Of a DNA stretch of 64,000 bases, positions 1 to 7,967 are shown in pieces; the stretch's first letter is position 1; each line of letters begins with the position of its first letter. The stretch is from Thermomicrobium roseum DSM 5159 (lineage in GTDB: Bacteria; Chloroflexota; Chloroflexia; Thermomicrobiales; Thermomicrobiaceae), in assembly GCF_000021685.1 (NCBI RefSeq), contig NC_011961.1:744001-808000 (forward strand), in the 5' to 3' direction. The translations under genes were made by a program, and so were the position numbers. The notes under the pieces were generated by a model. It saw only the letters and a program-made list of their open reading frames with translations. It ran no database searches and was not told where the DNA came from.

Positions 1-1
1 A

Positions 2-40
2 GCTGCTTTGCTCGGCTATGTGCTGTGGAGCTACGAATAG
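2..40 (+). CDS. C-terminal tail of a gene cut by the window start
   Basis: The first bases read, in frame +2, as twelve codons (AALLGYVLWSYE) ending in TAG at 38-40. The hydrophobic and aromatic composition would suit the end of a membrane protein whose body lies before the window. Nothing more can be said from twelve residues, and the frame could be chance. Confidence 0.25.
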   Translation, partial: AALLGYVLWSYE

Positions 41-91
41 TATATTTACTGGCGCGGGGACGGATCACGCATTACCAGCTGGTAGAGTTGG

Positions 92-301
92 GTGCAGGTG
101 CGTGTCAACGACCCACTCCATCGCTACCTCGGTGAGAGCGGCTATGGTATAACCGGTGGTGTAGGCCAACCGTTCGTTCGTGTGTATCGGTCCGGCAAGA
201 TCTGCTTCTTGCCGCAGCTGAACTGCCCCTACGTACGGTATCCCTACGTGACGCTTTATGCCTTCGGGAACGGTGGCTGGTCGTCCGAAGTGGGTACGTG
301 A
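92..301 (+). CDS. hypothetical 69-aa protein
   Basis: This short reading frame opens with GTG just after an in-frame TAG at 83-85, so it is not the end of something longer. It encodes 69 residues with several Gly, Tyr and aromatic positions (GYGITGGVGQPFVRVYR) and two Cys. I do not recognise it. No strong ribosome site precedes it (weak GGTAGAG). Its TGA overlaps by one base the ATG of the small membrane protein that follows, which is the best argument that it is real and cotranscribed with it. Confidence 0.35.
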   Translation: MQVRVNDPLHRYLGESGYGITGGVGQPFVRVYRSGKICFLPQLNCPYVRYPYVTLYAFGNGGWSSEVGT

Positions 302-477
302 TGAGCAGTCAGTCTCCCCAGGGGATACCCTGGGAAGTCGTTTGGATCCGGCGGCTGGTGCTGGTGTTGCTCGTCGTGCTGATCCTCTTCCTCCTGGTGG
401 CGCTGGCTGCCTTCGTGAACGCAGCGTTCGCGCACCTCGAGTGCGGCTGCGGTGCGCCGGCGGCTGCAGGCGGGTGA
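301..477 (+). CDS. small single-pass membrane protein, 58 aa
   Basis: The frame starts with ATG at 301, overlapping the previous stop by one base, and ends with TGA at 475-477. The protein has a short polar N-terminus (MSSQSPQGIPWEVVWIRR), one long Leu/Val-rich membrane segment at about residues 19-42, then a short tail with two cysteines (HLECGCG). The two arginines before the membrane segment suggest an N-in, C-out orientation. I do not recognise a family. Function unknown. Confidence 0.45.
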   Translation: MSSQSPQGIPWEVVWIRRLVLVLLVVLILFLLVALAAFVNAAFAHLECGCGAPAAAGG

Positions 478-549
478 GCCGTCGTCCGCGTGTGGGCGCA
501 GCAGACTGCACCCAGCCGGCCTCGCGGTAGGAGAACGGTGCGGGTGTCT

Positions 550-592
550 CGGCCCTATCGGGCCGGACGGGTCGGGCGTGCCTGACCCCTAC
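550..592. repeat. hairpin repeat unit, type A
   Basis: Two adjacent small hairpins. The first is CGGCCC-TATC-GGGCCG (550-565). The second is GTCGGGC-GT-GCCTGAC (571-586), with one G-T pair, followed directly by CCCTAC. The second hairpin recurs at 932-953 as GTCAGGC-AC-GCCTGGC followed by CCCTAC, and the first has a counterpart CGGGCC-TGAC-GGCCCG at 731-746. This looks like a dispersed palindromic intergenic repeat family. Confidence 0.5.
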
Positions 593-670
593 AGGGGGCG
601 AACATGGCCTTGAGAGTGCCGGTGGACGAGCCGGTGGCGACCGTCGTCAACAGGCCACGCCCCTGTTTCC

Positions 671-715
671 GTAGGAGCGCGGCGCGCCTCGCCCGCCCGC
701 GCCGGATGGCGCGGG
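671..715. repeat. 45-bp double-hairpin repeat, copy 1
   Basis: A 45-base unit whose second copy lies at 851-895; by eye the copies agree at 38 of 45 positions. The 3' half is a perfect 8-bp stem CCCGCGCC-GGAT-GGCGCGGG (696-715). The 5' half is a decayed version of the GGGCGAG/CTCGCCC stem seen intact in copy 2. Confidence 0.6.
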
Positions 716-850
716 TACGTGGTTCGTTCCCGGGCCTGACGGCCCGGCTGGGTCACGCACGCGAGACCCCTACCGGAACAGCGGTGGTCGATGCGGGCCG
801 TTGGGCAACGCTTAGGGGACCGTTCCTGATCGGCGACGACCCGTTCACGT

Positions 851-895
851 GTCGGGGCGAGGCATGTCTCGCCCGCCCGCGCCGAATGGCGCGGG
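851..895. repeat. 45-bp double-hairpin repeat, copy 2
   Basis: Partner of the unit at 671-715. It carries two perfect stems: GGGCGAG-GCATGT-CTCGCCC (854-873) and CCCGCGCC-GAAT-GGCGCGGG (876-895). Compensated stems and conserved length between copies suggest the structure, rather than any coding, is what is maintained. Confidence 0.6.
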
Positions 896-931
896 AACGA
901 GAAAATTTCGCAGCCCAGATCGCACAGACGT

Positions 932-953
932 GTCAGGCACGCCTGGCCCCTAC
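932..953. repeat. short palindromic repeat, second copy of type A
   Basis: GTCAGGC-AC-GCCTGGC followed by CCCTAC, matching 571-592 in stem, spacing and terminal CCCTAC. Stem bases differ between the copies while pairing (including G-T) is kept. Confidence 0.45.
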
Positions 954-1367
954 ACGGATCGATCGTGGCCGCACAGTCCGAGATGGTCGCTGCGCGATCG
1001 AGCGTCGCGAACCGACGCTGCCTCGTTGCCAGAGGGGTGTCAGCCCTGTGCCTGCGGAGACGGTTGGGGTGGCCGGTCCTCTCGGGCCAGGTGGGGCACC
1101 TACGCCCGCGCCCGCCGCGGCTCGGCGCTGCTCGAGCAGTTCAGGTGGACAGCATGCACCCGACCTTCGGCATCGGGACGCGCTCGTCGGCCAGCACCCG
1201 GTGCCGCTCGCTGGGCTCAGTGTGCTTCCGCTTGGATCCGGCTTCGAGACAAACACAGGGCTGTAGCCGCGTCGTCGGTGGTGGGTTGCCCCCACGGATC
1301 GGGACACCGCGCTGCCCGATTGCCCGCGTCCCAGGGAAACACCGGGATGGGAATCGTCCCTCGCTCC

Positions 1368-1396
1368 TGGACACAGACGGTGACCTCTGGTAGCCT
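1368..1396 (+). promoter_or_regulatory. promoter of parAB
   Basis: A -35 box TGGACA (1368-1373, 5 of 6 to consensus) and a -10 box TAGCCT (1391-1396) are 17 bases apart, and the -10 is preceded by TGG, the extended -10 arrangement. Transcription would start near 1403, leaving a leader of about 26 bases before the parA GTG. Confidence 0.55.
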
Positions 1397-1428
1397 TCCT
1401 CTGCGAGTGTCCGTACAGGGAGCCAGGC

Positions 1429-2211
1429 GTGACGCCAGTCATCGCGTTCTTCAACCAGAAAGGTGGAACCGCCAAGACCACGAGTACGCTCAACGTCGGA
1501 GCTGCACTCGCTGAGCGCGGCTACCGGGTACTCTCGCTCGACCTCGATCCCCAGGCCAGCCTGACGATGGCGCTCGGGATCGATATCGCCCGGCTGGAGG
1601 TCTCGGTCTACGACCTCCTCGTCGAAGATCCGCTTCCCCTCAGCGAGACCATCGTGGCGACGCGGATCGCCGGATTCGACCTCGTCCCGAGCCATCCGGA
1701 TCTGGCTGCTGCGGAACTGGAACTCTTGAATGCTCTCGAGCGCGAGCGGCGGCTGGCGCACGCGCTCGCTGCGGCTGAACCCTTGCCCTACGACTACGTC
1801 CTGATCGATAGCCCACCGGCTCTCAACATCCTGAGCGTCAACATCCTGGTCGCCGCGACCGCCCTGGTCATTCCGATCGAGCCGCATCCGCTTTCGCTCA
1901 TGGTCTTGCGTCGCCTCTTCGAGACGGTCAACCGGGTGCGCCGGCTCAACCCGCGCCTTGCTGTGCTCGGCTTCCTGCCGACCAAAGTGCACCACTCCTC
2001 GCGCCTGGTCGCCGACATGCTCGCCACGCTGCGCGAGCGCTTCCCCGATCTCCCGCTCTTGCCGAGTATCCCGCTCTCGATCAAGGGCGCCGAGGCGGTA
2101 GCCGAGCACACCTCGATCCTGCAGTACCAGCCGCGGTCTTCCCTGGCTGCAGCCTACCGGCAGGCTGCTGCTGCCATCGTCGAACTCGTCGGGAGTACCA
2201 GTCGTGTCTGA
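1429..2211 (+). CDS. parA: ParA-family chromosome partitioning ATPase
   Basis: A 260-residue P-loop ATPase of the ParA/Soj type, which uses ATP-dependent DNA binding to position ParB-bound origin regions during segregation. The deviant Walker A motif is at the N-terminus (QKGGTAKTTSTLN, residues 10-22, with the signature lysine of KGG), followed by the Walker A' stretch LSLDLDPQASLT and Walker B LIDSPP. The GTG at 1429 lies about 26 bases after the predicted transcription start. The stop overlaps the start of parB by 8 bases, so the pair is translationally coupled. Length is normal for a chromosomal Soj (about 250-260) with no N-terminal DNA-binding extension. Confidence 0.95.
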   Translation: MTPVIAFFNQKGGTAKTTSTLNVGAALAERGYRVLSLDLDPQASLTMALGIDIARLEVSVYDLLVEDPLPLSETIVATRIAGFDLVPSHPDLAAAELELLNALERERRLAHALAAAEPLPYDYVLIDSPPALNILSVNILVAATALVIPIEPHPLSLMVLRRLFETVNRVRRLNPRLAVLGFLPTKVHHSSRLVADMLATLRERFPDLPLLPSIPLSIKGAEAVAEHTSILQYQPRSSLAAAYRQAAAAIVELVGSTSRV

Positions 2212-3190
2212 GTCTCCGCTCTCCCCAACTACCCGCCGACGGCGCTTTACCGTCGATGACCTGCTCGCCGATACGTCACCCCAGGCACGCGGTACCCGCG
2301 AACTCGCCGAGGCACGCGAGATCGCGCTCGACCGCATCGAGCCTGACCCTGATCAGCCGCGCCGTACCTTCGATCCGGAGCGCCTGGAAGAACTGGCCGC
2401 CTCCATCCGCCAGCAGGGCGTGCTCCAGCCGATCGCGGTGCGGTACGACGCGACGCGCGACCGGTACGTCATCATCCACGGCGAGCGACGCTGGCGGGCC
2501 GCCCAGCTGGCTGGTCTCCCCACCATCCCGGCCATCGTCCGGCAGGTCAGCGACGAGCAGCGACTCATCCAGCAGCTCATGGAGAACATCCTGCGCGAGG
2601 ATCTGAACGCGCTCGACCGAGCGGCTGCGCTCCGTCGGCTCAAGCAGCAGCTCGGTGATGTCCCCTGGGAACAGGTCGCCGAGACGGTCGGGATCAAGCG
2701 CAGCCGGCTGTTCCAGCTCCTCGCTACGGAGAAGCTGCCGGAACCGGTGCAGGAAGCGATCCGGGCTGGCCGGCTCTCGGAGAAGCAGACGCGACCGCTC
2801 CAGGGGCTTCCCGAGCCGCTCCAGATCGCGGTGGCCCAGCTGATCGAGCAGGACGGTCTCCCGCAAGCGGAGATCGAGCGACTCGCCCGCACGCTGCGCG
2901 AGCGCACCGACCTCGCCCTGCTCGATCCCCGAGAGCTCCTGCCTCAGCTCCGGCAATTCATCCGCCCGATCGGGTCAGCCACGCCGCGACCGGCTCGCTC
3001 CACCCGTCGATCGTCCCGCGCAGTCCAGCTCGTTACCGCGCTCGAGCGGCTCCGTCAACTCCTGGAGACGACCGATCCCGCCACCCTCGATCGCGCCGAG
3101 CGCGAAGTGATCACCGAAGCCTTCCGACGCCTGGGCTCCTCGCTGCACCGCTGGCGCACCGCGTTGGGCGGCGCACCCGAGTCGAGCTGA
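2204..3190 (+). CDS. parB: ParB/Spo0J-family partition protein
   Basis: A 328-residue ParB. The N-terminal CTPase/ParB domain runs from about residue 38 (IALDRIEPDPDQPRRTFD) through the signature GERRWRAAQLAGL and the ENILREDLNALDRA segment. The central helix-turn-helix (about 140-200) would read parS sites. The C-terminal 100 residues are Arg-rich and would form the dimerisation part. It starts with GTG inside the last codons of parA. I looked for a classical 16-bp parS palindrome (TGTTTCACGTGAAACA) around the genes and saw none, so parS must lie elsewhere or differ in sequence. A 9-bp hairpin overlaps its stop codon. Confidence 0.93.
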   Translation: MSESPLSPTTRRRRFTVDDLLADTSPQARGTRELAEAREIALDRIEPDPDQPRRTFDPERLEELAASIRQQGVLQPIAVRYDATRDRYVIIHGERRWRAAQLAGLPTIPAIVRQVSDEQRLIQQLMENILREDLNALDRAAALRRLKQQLGDVPWEQVAETVGIKRSRLFQLLATEKLPEPVQEAIRAGRLSEKQTRPLQGLPEPLQIAVAQLIEQDGLPQAEIERLARTLRERTDLALLDPRELLPQLRQFIRPIGSATPRPARSTRRSSRAVQLVTALERLRQLLETTDPATLDRAEREVITEAFRRLGSSLHRWRTALGGAPESS

Positions 3191-3204
3191 GCATCGCTCA
3201 GCTC
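3184..3204 (+). terminator. hairpin overlapping the parB stop codon
   Basis: GAGCTGAGC-ATC-GCTCAGCTC, a perfect 9-bp stem with a 3-base loop that includes the parB TGA. There is no T-run after it, so it may act as an RNA 3'-end stabiliser or a weak terminator. Confidence 0.4.
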
Positions 3205-3414
3205 CACGGAGTCGATCGTTCGCGGATGATCGCCTGAGTCTCCCGGCCAGGTCGCTCACCCGCCTCGAGCGCCTGCGCAACCCGCTCGGTCGCTGGGCCG
3301 CGACCATCGCTGACCGGCAGTGGCTCGCACGATCGGGACAATCGAGTCAGTCACTCGTCCTTGACCTGTCGCCTTCTCTGTGCGAAAAGGAATCAGTGAG
3401 GAGGTACTGGCCGC

Positions 3415-4305
3415 ATGATCGACGATCTCTGCCAGGTGCTGGAGCAGTTGCGCGATCGCCTGCAGGCGCAGAAGTCGCTCCTGGAATCCAACGAGGCGCA
3501 AACGCGCGTCAGCCTGATCGACCCCCTCTTGCGAGCCCTCGGCTGGCCGACCGACGATCCGACGGCCGTGCAGGTGGAAGTGCAAGCAGGGAGCGGGCGA
3601 GCCGATTACCTGCTCCGCAGTGGAGACCAGACGATAGTCGTCCTCGAGGTCAAGAAGCTCGGCGAGAAACTCGATATCGCCCATTCGGCTGCCGTCAGCT
3701 ACGCGTGGGAACTTCTCCGCCAGGGCCAGGCACCCCGCTACGTCGGTGTCAGCGACGGCCGCCGCTGGCTCCTCTACGAGCCACAGCAGCTCAAGCAGCC
3801 GCGCTACGCCCTGGACCTGGCGGATTCCCAACGCAGCATCCCGGCGCTCGCTCTCGCCTTCACCGAGGCTCTCTGGCGCCGGCTGTACGAGCGCATAATC
3901 CCTCCGCCTCCACCGCCTCCAGAGTGGATTCCGCTGACTGCCTTGCGACCGCATCCCGGCGACCCGCCGCCGAGCCGGATCCGCTTCCCGGACGGCAGCG
4001 AGCGCGACCTGAAGACGTGGAAGTCGCTGCTCCTCGAAGTCGCCGAGTGGCTGGTCGCGCAGGGCAAGCTGACCTCGGTCGCCTGCCCCGTCCCGATGGG
4101 GCCGAAGCAGTACCTCGTCAATACGGAGCCGATCCATCCAACGGGGAGGAGTTTCGTGTCCAAGAAACGACTCAGCAACGGTCTCTGGCTCAACCTCAAT
4201 CTGAGCGCGCGAGACGTCGTCCGCAGCGCGCAAAGCCTCTTAAACCATTTCCAGATCGCACCACAACAGGTTCTCGTCAGCCTTCGCCACGGGCCACCGG
4301 CCTGA
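3415..4305 (+). CDS. stand-alone HsdR_N-like PD-(D/E)XK nuclease-fold protein
   Basis: A 296-residue protein whose N-terminal half matches the N-terminal nuclease domain of type I restriction R subunits. Visible elements are E28 in the first helix, D64 in RADYLL, and the E78-x-K80 pair in VLEVKK, spaced as in PD-(D/E)XK enzymes, with a Tyr-containing helix (SYAWELL) after them. A polyproline hinge (IPPPPPPPEW, about residue 160) leads to a C-terminal domain of unknown role containing FPDGSERDLKTWKSLL. There is no helicase part and no HsdM/HsdS nearby, so it is not a type I restriction enzyme itself. A clear ribosome site (GAGGAGG) precedes the ATG. Proteins of this build are widespread and mostly uncharacterised. 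Confidence 0.65.
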   Translation: MIDDLCQVLEQLRDRLQAQKSLLESNEAQTRVSLIDPLLRALGWPTDDPTAVQVEVQAGSGRADYLLRSGDQTIVVLEVKKLGEKLDIAHSAAVSYAWELLRQGQAPRYVGVSDGRRWLLYEPQQLKQPRYALDLADSQRSIPALALAFTEALWRRLYERIIPPPPPPPEWIPLTALRPHPGDPPPSRIRFPDGSERDLKTWKSLLLEVAEWLVAQGKLTSVACPVPMGPKQYLVNTEPIHPTGRSFVSKKRLSNGLWLNLNLSARDVVRSAQSLLNHFQIAPQQVLVSLRHGPPA

Positions 4306-4427
4306 TCGACCCGCGACCAACTGGAGCAATGCCCGGCAGCAATGCCCGGCCGCCGCTTTCCCGGTCTTGCGCCTCAGGCAACGAGCGTCCGCACACCAGT
4401 GGGCCATTTTCTGGGAAGCACTGCACC

Positions 4428-4463
4428 AAAAACGAGGCCGGCCCGCCGCACAGGGGGCCGGCC
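4428..4463 (-). terminator. rho-independent terminator of the bioY operon
   Basis: A 9-bp GC stem (GGCCGGCCC at 4436-4444, GGGCCGGCC at 4455-4463) is followed on the - strand by a T5 run (A5 at 4428-4432). It sits 23 bases past the bioY stop and closes the long - strand operon. Confidence 0.8.
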
Positions 4464-4485
4464 ATCGCGGAAGAGGGTAACGGGC

Positions 4486-5091
4486 TCAGCTCATCGTCCC
4501 ACTACCCAGGCGGCGCACCACCCACCACGCTCCGGGCAACGCGACGGTCGCCAGCACGATCTTGACGATGTCTCCTGGAATGAACGGAACCATGCCCAGT
4601 AACGGCGCCTTGCTGATGCCGACGAAAACAGCGAGCCAGGAGACACCGAAGAGGTAGATCACGAGATTCCCGAAAACCATCGCCAAAGCCGTGGTCAGCG
4701 GCCGCCGGTCCCAACCACGCTCGGCCAGCCAGCCGGTCACGAACGCCGCAGCGATGAAACCGATGAGGTACCCACCGGTCGGACCCAGCAACACTGCCAA
4801 CCCCGCCTTACCACCGGCGAAGACCGGCAACCCGGCCAGCCCTTGCGCGACATAGAGCGCCATGCTCGCTGCTCCGCGCCGGCTCCCCAAAGCCGCACCC
4901 ACCAGGAGAACGGCGAAGGTCTGCCCGGTGATCGGAACCGGGGTGAACGGCAGCGGGATGCTCACCTGTGCCGCCAGAGCCGTGAGCAGGCTCCCGGCCA
5001 CCACCAGCACGACATTGGCCGCGAGCCGCACCCCCGCGTGCTCTCGCCAGCTCCGCGGCAGCGCCAGATCCGCCAAGACGACCGAACTCAT
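4486..5091 (-). CDS. bioY: BioY biotin transporter (S component)
   Basis: A 201-residue, very hydrophobic protein with about six membrane segments. It carries the BioY hallmarks VSIPLPFTPVPITGQTFAVL near residue 43 and GPTGGYLIGF near residue 103. BioY captures biotin, alone or with an ECF energising module; no ecfAT genes are nearby. It starts at ATG after a strong GGGAGG site and lies 49 bases after pxpA as the last gene of the operon. A biotin importer next to a biotin carrier, carboxyltransferase halves and a biotin carboxylase makes sense as cofactor supply. Confidence 0.93.
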   Translation of the reverse strand: MSSVVLADLALPRSWREHAGVRLAANVVLVVAGSLLTALAAQVSIPLPFTPVPITGQTFAVLLVGAALGSRRGAASMALYVAQGLAGLPVFAGGKAGLAVLLGPTGGYLIGFIAAAFVTGWLAERGWDRRPLTTALAMVFGNLVIYLFGVSWLAVFVGISKAPLLGMVPFIPGDIVKIVLATVALPGAWWVVRRLGSGTMS

Positions 5092-5140
5092 TCGACCTCC
5101 CTCTCCTTCCCTAAACGAACCGATCAGCGATCGCCGAAAC

Positions 5141-5914
5141 TCAGGCGGTCGCCGTCATCCCCGCCCCCAACGGGCGGACGACCACACCTGCCTCCTCCAG
5201 GCGCTGGCGCACCCGCTGGGCGATCTCTGGTGCGTTCGGCGCGTCGCCGTGGATACAGATCGTCTCCACCTCGGCCTGGAGCGTCTCCCCCTCGATCGTC
5301 GGGATGCGACCGTGCAGGACCAGCTCCACGGCGCGCCGGGCGACTTCTTCGGGGTCCCACGCCTGCTTGCGGCGCTCGAGCACCAGTTGCCCCTGGCGGT
5401 TGTAGTTGAGGTCGATGTAACCCTCGCGCGCCATCGGGATACCGACCGAGGCTGCGACCCGCGGAGCGATATCGCCCATCATCACGAGCGCGATCCCGTT
5501 GCCGAGCGCCTTGATCGCCCGGCAGAGCGCCTCGCACAGTTCCTCGTTCTGCGAGCACATCACGTAGAACGCTCCGTGCGGCTTGACGTGCTGCAGTCGC
5601 GCACCGGCTGCCTGAGCGAACGCCTGTAGTGCGCCGGCTTGGTAGAGAGTATAGTCATAAACCTCCTGCGGCGTGACGTCGATGCGGCGACGGCCGAAAC
5701 CGAGGAGGTCGGGAAAGCCGACATGCGCGCCGATGCCGACCCCATGCGCCACCGCGAGTTCGACCGTTTGCCGCATGACGGCCGGATCGCCGGCGTGCCA
5801 GCCGCAGGCGATGTTCGCTGAGGTGATGTATGGCATCAGTGCTGCATCGTTGCCGAGCGTCCAGCGACCGAAGCTTTCGCCCATGTCGCAGTTGATGTCG
5901 ATGACGCGGGCCAT
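5141..5914 (-). CDS. pxpA: LamB/YcsF family protein (5-oxoprolinase subunit A type)
   Basis: A 257-residue protein of the LamB/YcsF fold. It shows the N-terminal DINCDMGESFG (6-16), IACGWHAGDP (35-44), GAHVGFPD (62-69) and HVKPHGAFY (109-117) metal/active-site motifs. In Escherichia coli PxpA works with PxpB and PxpC to open 5-oxoproline at the expense of ATP. Here it follows the KipA-like gene by 3 bases and shares an operon with a biotin carrier. Its exact substrate may differ from 5-oxoproline, because the neighbours include a molybdenum hydroxylase and a dedicated importer. Confidence 0.9.
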   Translation of the reverse strand: MARVIDINCDMGESFGRWTLGNDAALMPYITSANIACGWHAGDPAVMRQTVELAVAHGVGIGAHVGFPDLLGFGRRRIDVTPQEVYDYTLYQAGALQAFAQAAGARLQHVKPHGAFYVMCSQNEELCEALCRAIKALGNGIALVMMGDIAPRVAASVGIPMAREGYIDLNYNRQGQLVLERRKQAWDPEEVARRAVELVLHGRIPTIEGETLQAEVETICIHGDAPNAPEIAQRVRQRLEEAGVVVRPLGAGMTATA

Positions 5915-5917
5915 GGC

Positions 5918-6910
5918 TCAGCTCCTCTCGAGGTTGCTCTCGTGGATCGTCTCGTCCTGCTTCTTGAGGAGCGCGATCGCCTCCTCGAGCGTGACCTCCT
6001 TGAACCGAATGTAGCTCCAACCCGGGACCATCTGCCCGAGCTTCCACATCGCAGCCTTAGCGACCACGGCGTTGCAGATGAAGCCACCCAGTGTGGGACC
6101 ATCGATGCAGAGGATGATCGGCTGATCACCGCAGACATTCACGGCCCCGACGGGATAGCCGTTGTCCAGGATGTTCGAGGGATGCCCGCCACCGGCACCA
6201 CCACTCGTGCGGGCCCACTGCCACTTGTGGATGTCCAGCCGGTAGCCGGTCCGGTTGGAGGCAGCGTCCAGCTTCCATTGGTGCGAGAAGAAGAAGGCCA
6301 TGTCGTCGGCCGTCATGTAATCGGGATCCGCTTGCGGCCCGCGCGTCGCCTCCACTTCCCACACCTCGTTGTAACCCGGATAGCTCGGCACCAGCGCGCT
6401 CGGCACGCGTCGTCCAGCTGCCTGCGCCGGATCGACGACCGGCTCGCCCAACGGCAACGTGTCACCAGCCTGCAGCTTCCGCCCTTCCAGCCCGCCGATG
6501 GCACCGGGCAGATACGTGGCGCGGCTCCCCAGCACCGGTGGAACGTCGATCCCGCCACTCACTGCCAGGTACGTGCGGAAGCCGGCCCCCTGTAGATAGT
6601 CGAACTCCAGGACATCGCCAGCTCGCACCAGGTAGCTGCGCCAAAGTTCCACCGGCTGGCCGTTCAGTTTCGCCCCCATGTCGGCACCGCAGATCGCGAT
6701 CGCCCGCTCGTCCCGGAAGGCAACCACGAGCCCGCCGGCCGTGATTTCCAGCCCAGCCGCACTCGGGGGATTGCCGACGAGCACGTTGGCGAAACGGAAC
6801 GCATAGTCGTCCATCGGCCCCGCCGGTGCGAAGCCGAGCGACAGCATCCCGATCCGCCCCGGATAGTCCTGTACCGTCGTTTCGAAGCCGCCGTTCCGTA
6901 CCTCGAGCAT
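5918..6910 (-). CDS. KipA/PxpC-like carboxyltransferase half
   Basis: A 330-residue protein of the biotin-dependent carboxyltransferase (KipA, PxpC, allophanate hydrolase subunit 2) family. The N-terminal stretch GFETTVQDYPGR (8-19), then APAGPMDDYAFRFANVLVG (28-46) and GLEITAGG are family signatures. In urea carboxylase this is the second half of the carboxyltransferase domain, which takes CO2 from carboxybiotin to an amide nitrogen. It starts at ATG after GGAGG with a 4-base gap and lies 33 bases after the KipI-like gene. PxpC is the nearest named E. coli relative, but the companion gene argues for a urea-carboxylase-like enzyme. Confidence 0.88.
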   Translation of the reverse strand: MLEVRNGGFETTVQDYPGRIGMLSLGFAPAGPMDDYAFRFANVLVGNPPSAAGLEITAGGLVVAFRDERAIAICGADMGAKLNGQPVELWRSYLVRAGDVLEFDYLQGAGFRTYLAVSGGIDVPPVLGSRATYLPGAIGGLEGRKLQAGDTLPLGEPVVDPAQAAGRRVPSALVPSYPGYNEVWEVEATRGPQADPDYMTADDMAFFFSHQWKLDAASNRTGYRLDIHKWQWARTSGGAGGGHPSNILDNGYPVGAVNVCGDQPIILCIDGPTLGGFICNAVVAKAAMWKLGQMVPGWSYIRFKEVTLEEAIALLKKQDETIHESNLERS

Positions 6911-6943
6911 GGCTCCTCCACCCTTCCTGCCTTCTCGCGAGCA

Positions 6944-7936
6944 TCACGGAACCGGCACGCGAGCAGCCGCCTCGGCCTGGCGACGCCGGAACGCCTCCGC
7001 TTCCGGCTCCACCTCTTTGAGGAACTTGAGATACGCACCAACGTCGAAGGTCGCCGTCTCGTCGATCCGGTACTGGTACGTGCCGTCGTAGACCGCTTGG
7101 ATCATCGCCTCCAGTTCGTCGTCGGTCACCCGTGGGCGGAAGCGCAGGCGGTCGCCTGGGCGTAGGAGGACGGGACTCTCGCGGAAAGCTGGATTGCGCT
7201 GTTGCGGATCGTAGATCGGCACCGTATGCCCGAAGATCTGATAGCCTCCGGCCGATTCCACCGGATAGATGGCCAAGCACGGTCCGGCGATACCGACCGT
7301 TCCAGCCGGTGTCCAGTGTCGCGTCGGGTTGTACTTCGGCAGGACGACCGCATAGCGCGGATCCAACGGATAGGCGAACGGCAGACCGGGGAAGAAGCCG
7401 AGTGCAGCATTCCACCAGTCGGTCGCCATGATGTAGCTGAAGAACTCTTCCTCATCGCGCAGTCCGTTGTACATGGCCGCGTACTTGGAGTTCGTTCCGT
7501 CGATCACGTTCGGTGCATCGGCTCGCTGGTACTGGACGTAGCGAGCGATCGCTTCGCGCGTCCACTTGTCGTCGAAGGCGATCGGCAGTTCGACGATCCG
7601 GCTCGGCACCACGAGGTTCTCGAACGGGGGCAGATGCTCGTATTGGTCCTCGACGAAATCGATCAGATCGCGCACCCCGATCTGTCGACTATCGTAGTTG
7701 ATCAAGATACTGCGCAGGGCCGGGATCGTCTCGATGAGTCCTGCCGGACGATGTCGCTTGATCGCATCGTCCAGCCCCAGCACGCGGAAGCTCATCGTCA
7801 GGTCGAAAACCATCTCGCCGAACTCGACCAAGAGGAAGCTGTCTCCCGCATTGCGGTACACCACGCTCGGGCGGCCGTTCCGCTCCGGGAAGCTCGCCAG
7901 GACCACTCCTGAGGGATGAGGACCAGTGCCCATCAT
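6944..7936 (-). CDS. KipI/urea-carboxylase-type carboxyltransferase half
   Basis: A 330-residue protein, much longer than PxpB/KipI (about 220-240). The extra central part looks like the corresponding region of urea carboxylase/urea amidolyase: a PLDPRYAVVLPKYNPTRHWT segment (190-209) and GTVGIAGPCLAIYPVES with GGYQIFGHT (213-238). It is thus the first half of a urea-carboxylase-type carboxyltransferase, supplied as a separate chain. The start ATG-ATG follows AAGGAG by 9 bases. Expected partners are the KipA half downstream, the 82-residue biotin carrier just upstream, and accC across the divergent promoter. Confidence 0.85.
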   Translation of the reverse strand: MMGTGPHPSGVVLASFPERNGRPSVVYRNAGDSFLLVEFGEMVFDLTMSFRVLGLDDAIKRHRPAGLIETIPALRSILINYDSRQIGVRDLIDFVEDQYEHLPPFENLVVPSRIVELPIAFDDKWTREAIARYVQYQRADAPNVIDGTNSKYAAMYNGLRDEEEFFSYIMATDWWNAALGFFPGLPFAYPLDPRYAVVLPKYNPTRHWTPAGTVGIAGPCLAIYPVESAGGYQIFGHTVPIYDPQQRNPAFRESPVLLRPGDRLRFRPRVTDDELEAMIQAVYDGTYQYRIDETATFDVGAYLKFLKEVEPEAEAFRRRQAEAAARVPVP

Positions 7937-7967
7937 GACCGCTCGCTCCTTCCGCTGCCTACCGGGG

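Larger units (their letters stand above)
478..1367. other. gene-free region with GC-rich hairpin repeats
   Basis: About 890 bases without a convincing gene. Open frames here have Arg/Pro/Ala-rich composition and run straight through repeat copies, so I treat them as chance. The first half (550-953) is a patchwork of short inverted repeats, several ending in CCCCTAC, annotated separately. The second half (about 960-1360) shows no recognisable RNA gene, although one more decayed unit with a GGCC-GGCC hairpin and a terminal CACCTAC may lie near 1070-1105. Confidence 0.6.

Noticed and set aside
604..1266. 220-residue open frame upstream of parA
   Set aside because: It is Arg/Pro/Ala-rich, runs through both copies of the hairpin repeat, has no ribosome site and competes with several equally long frames on both strands.
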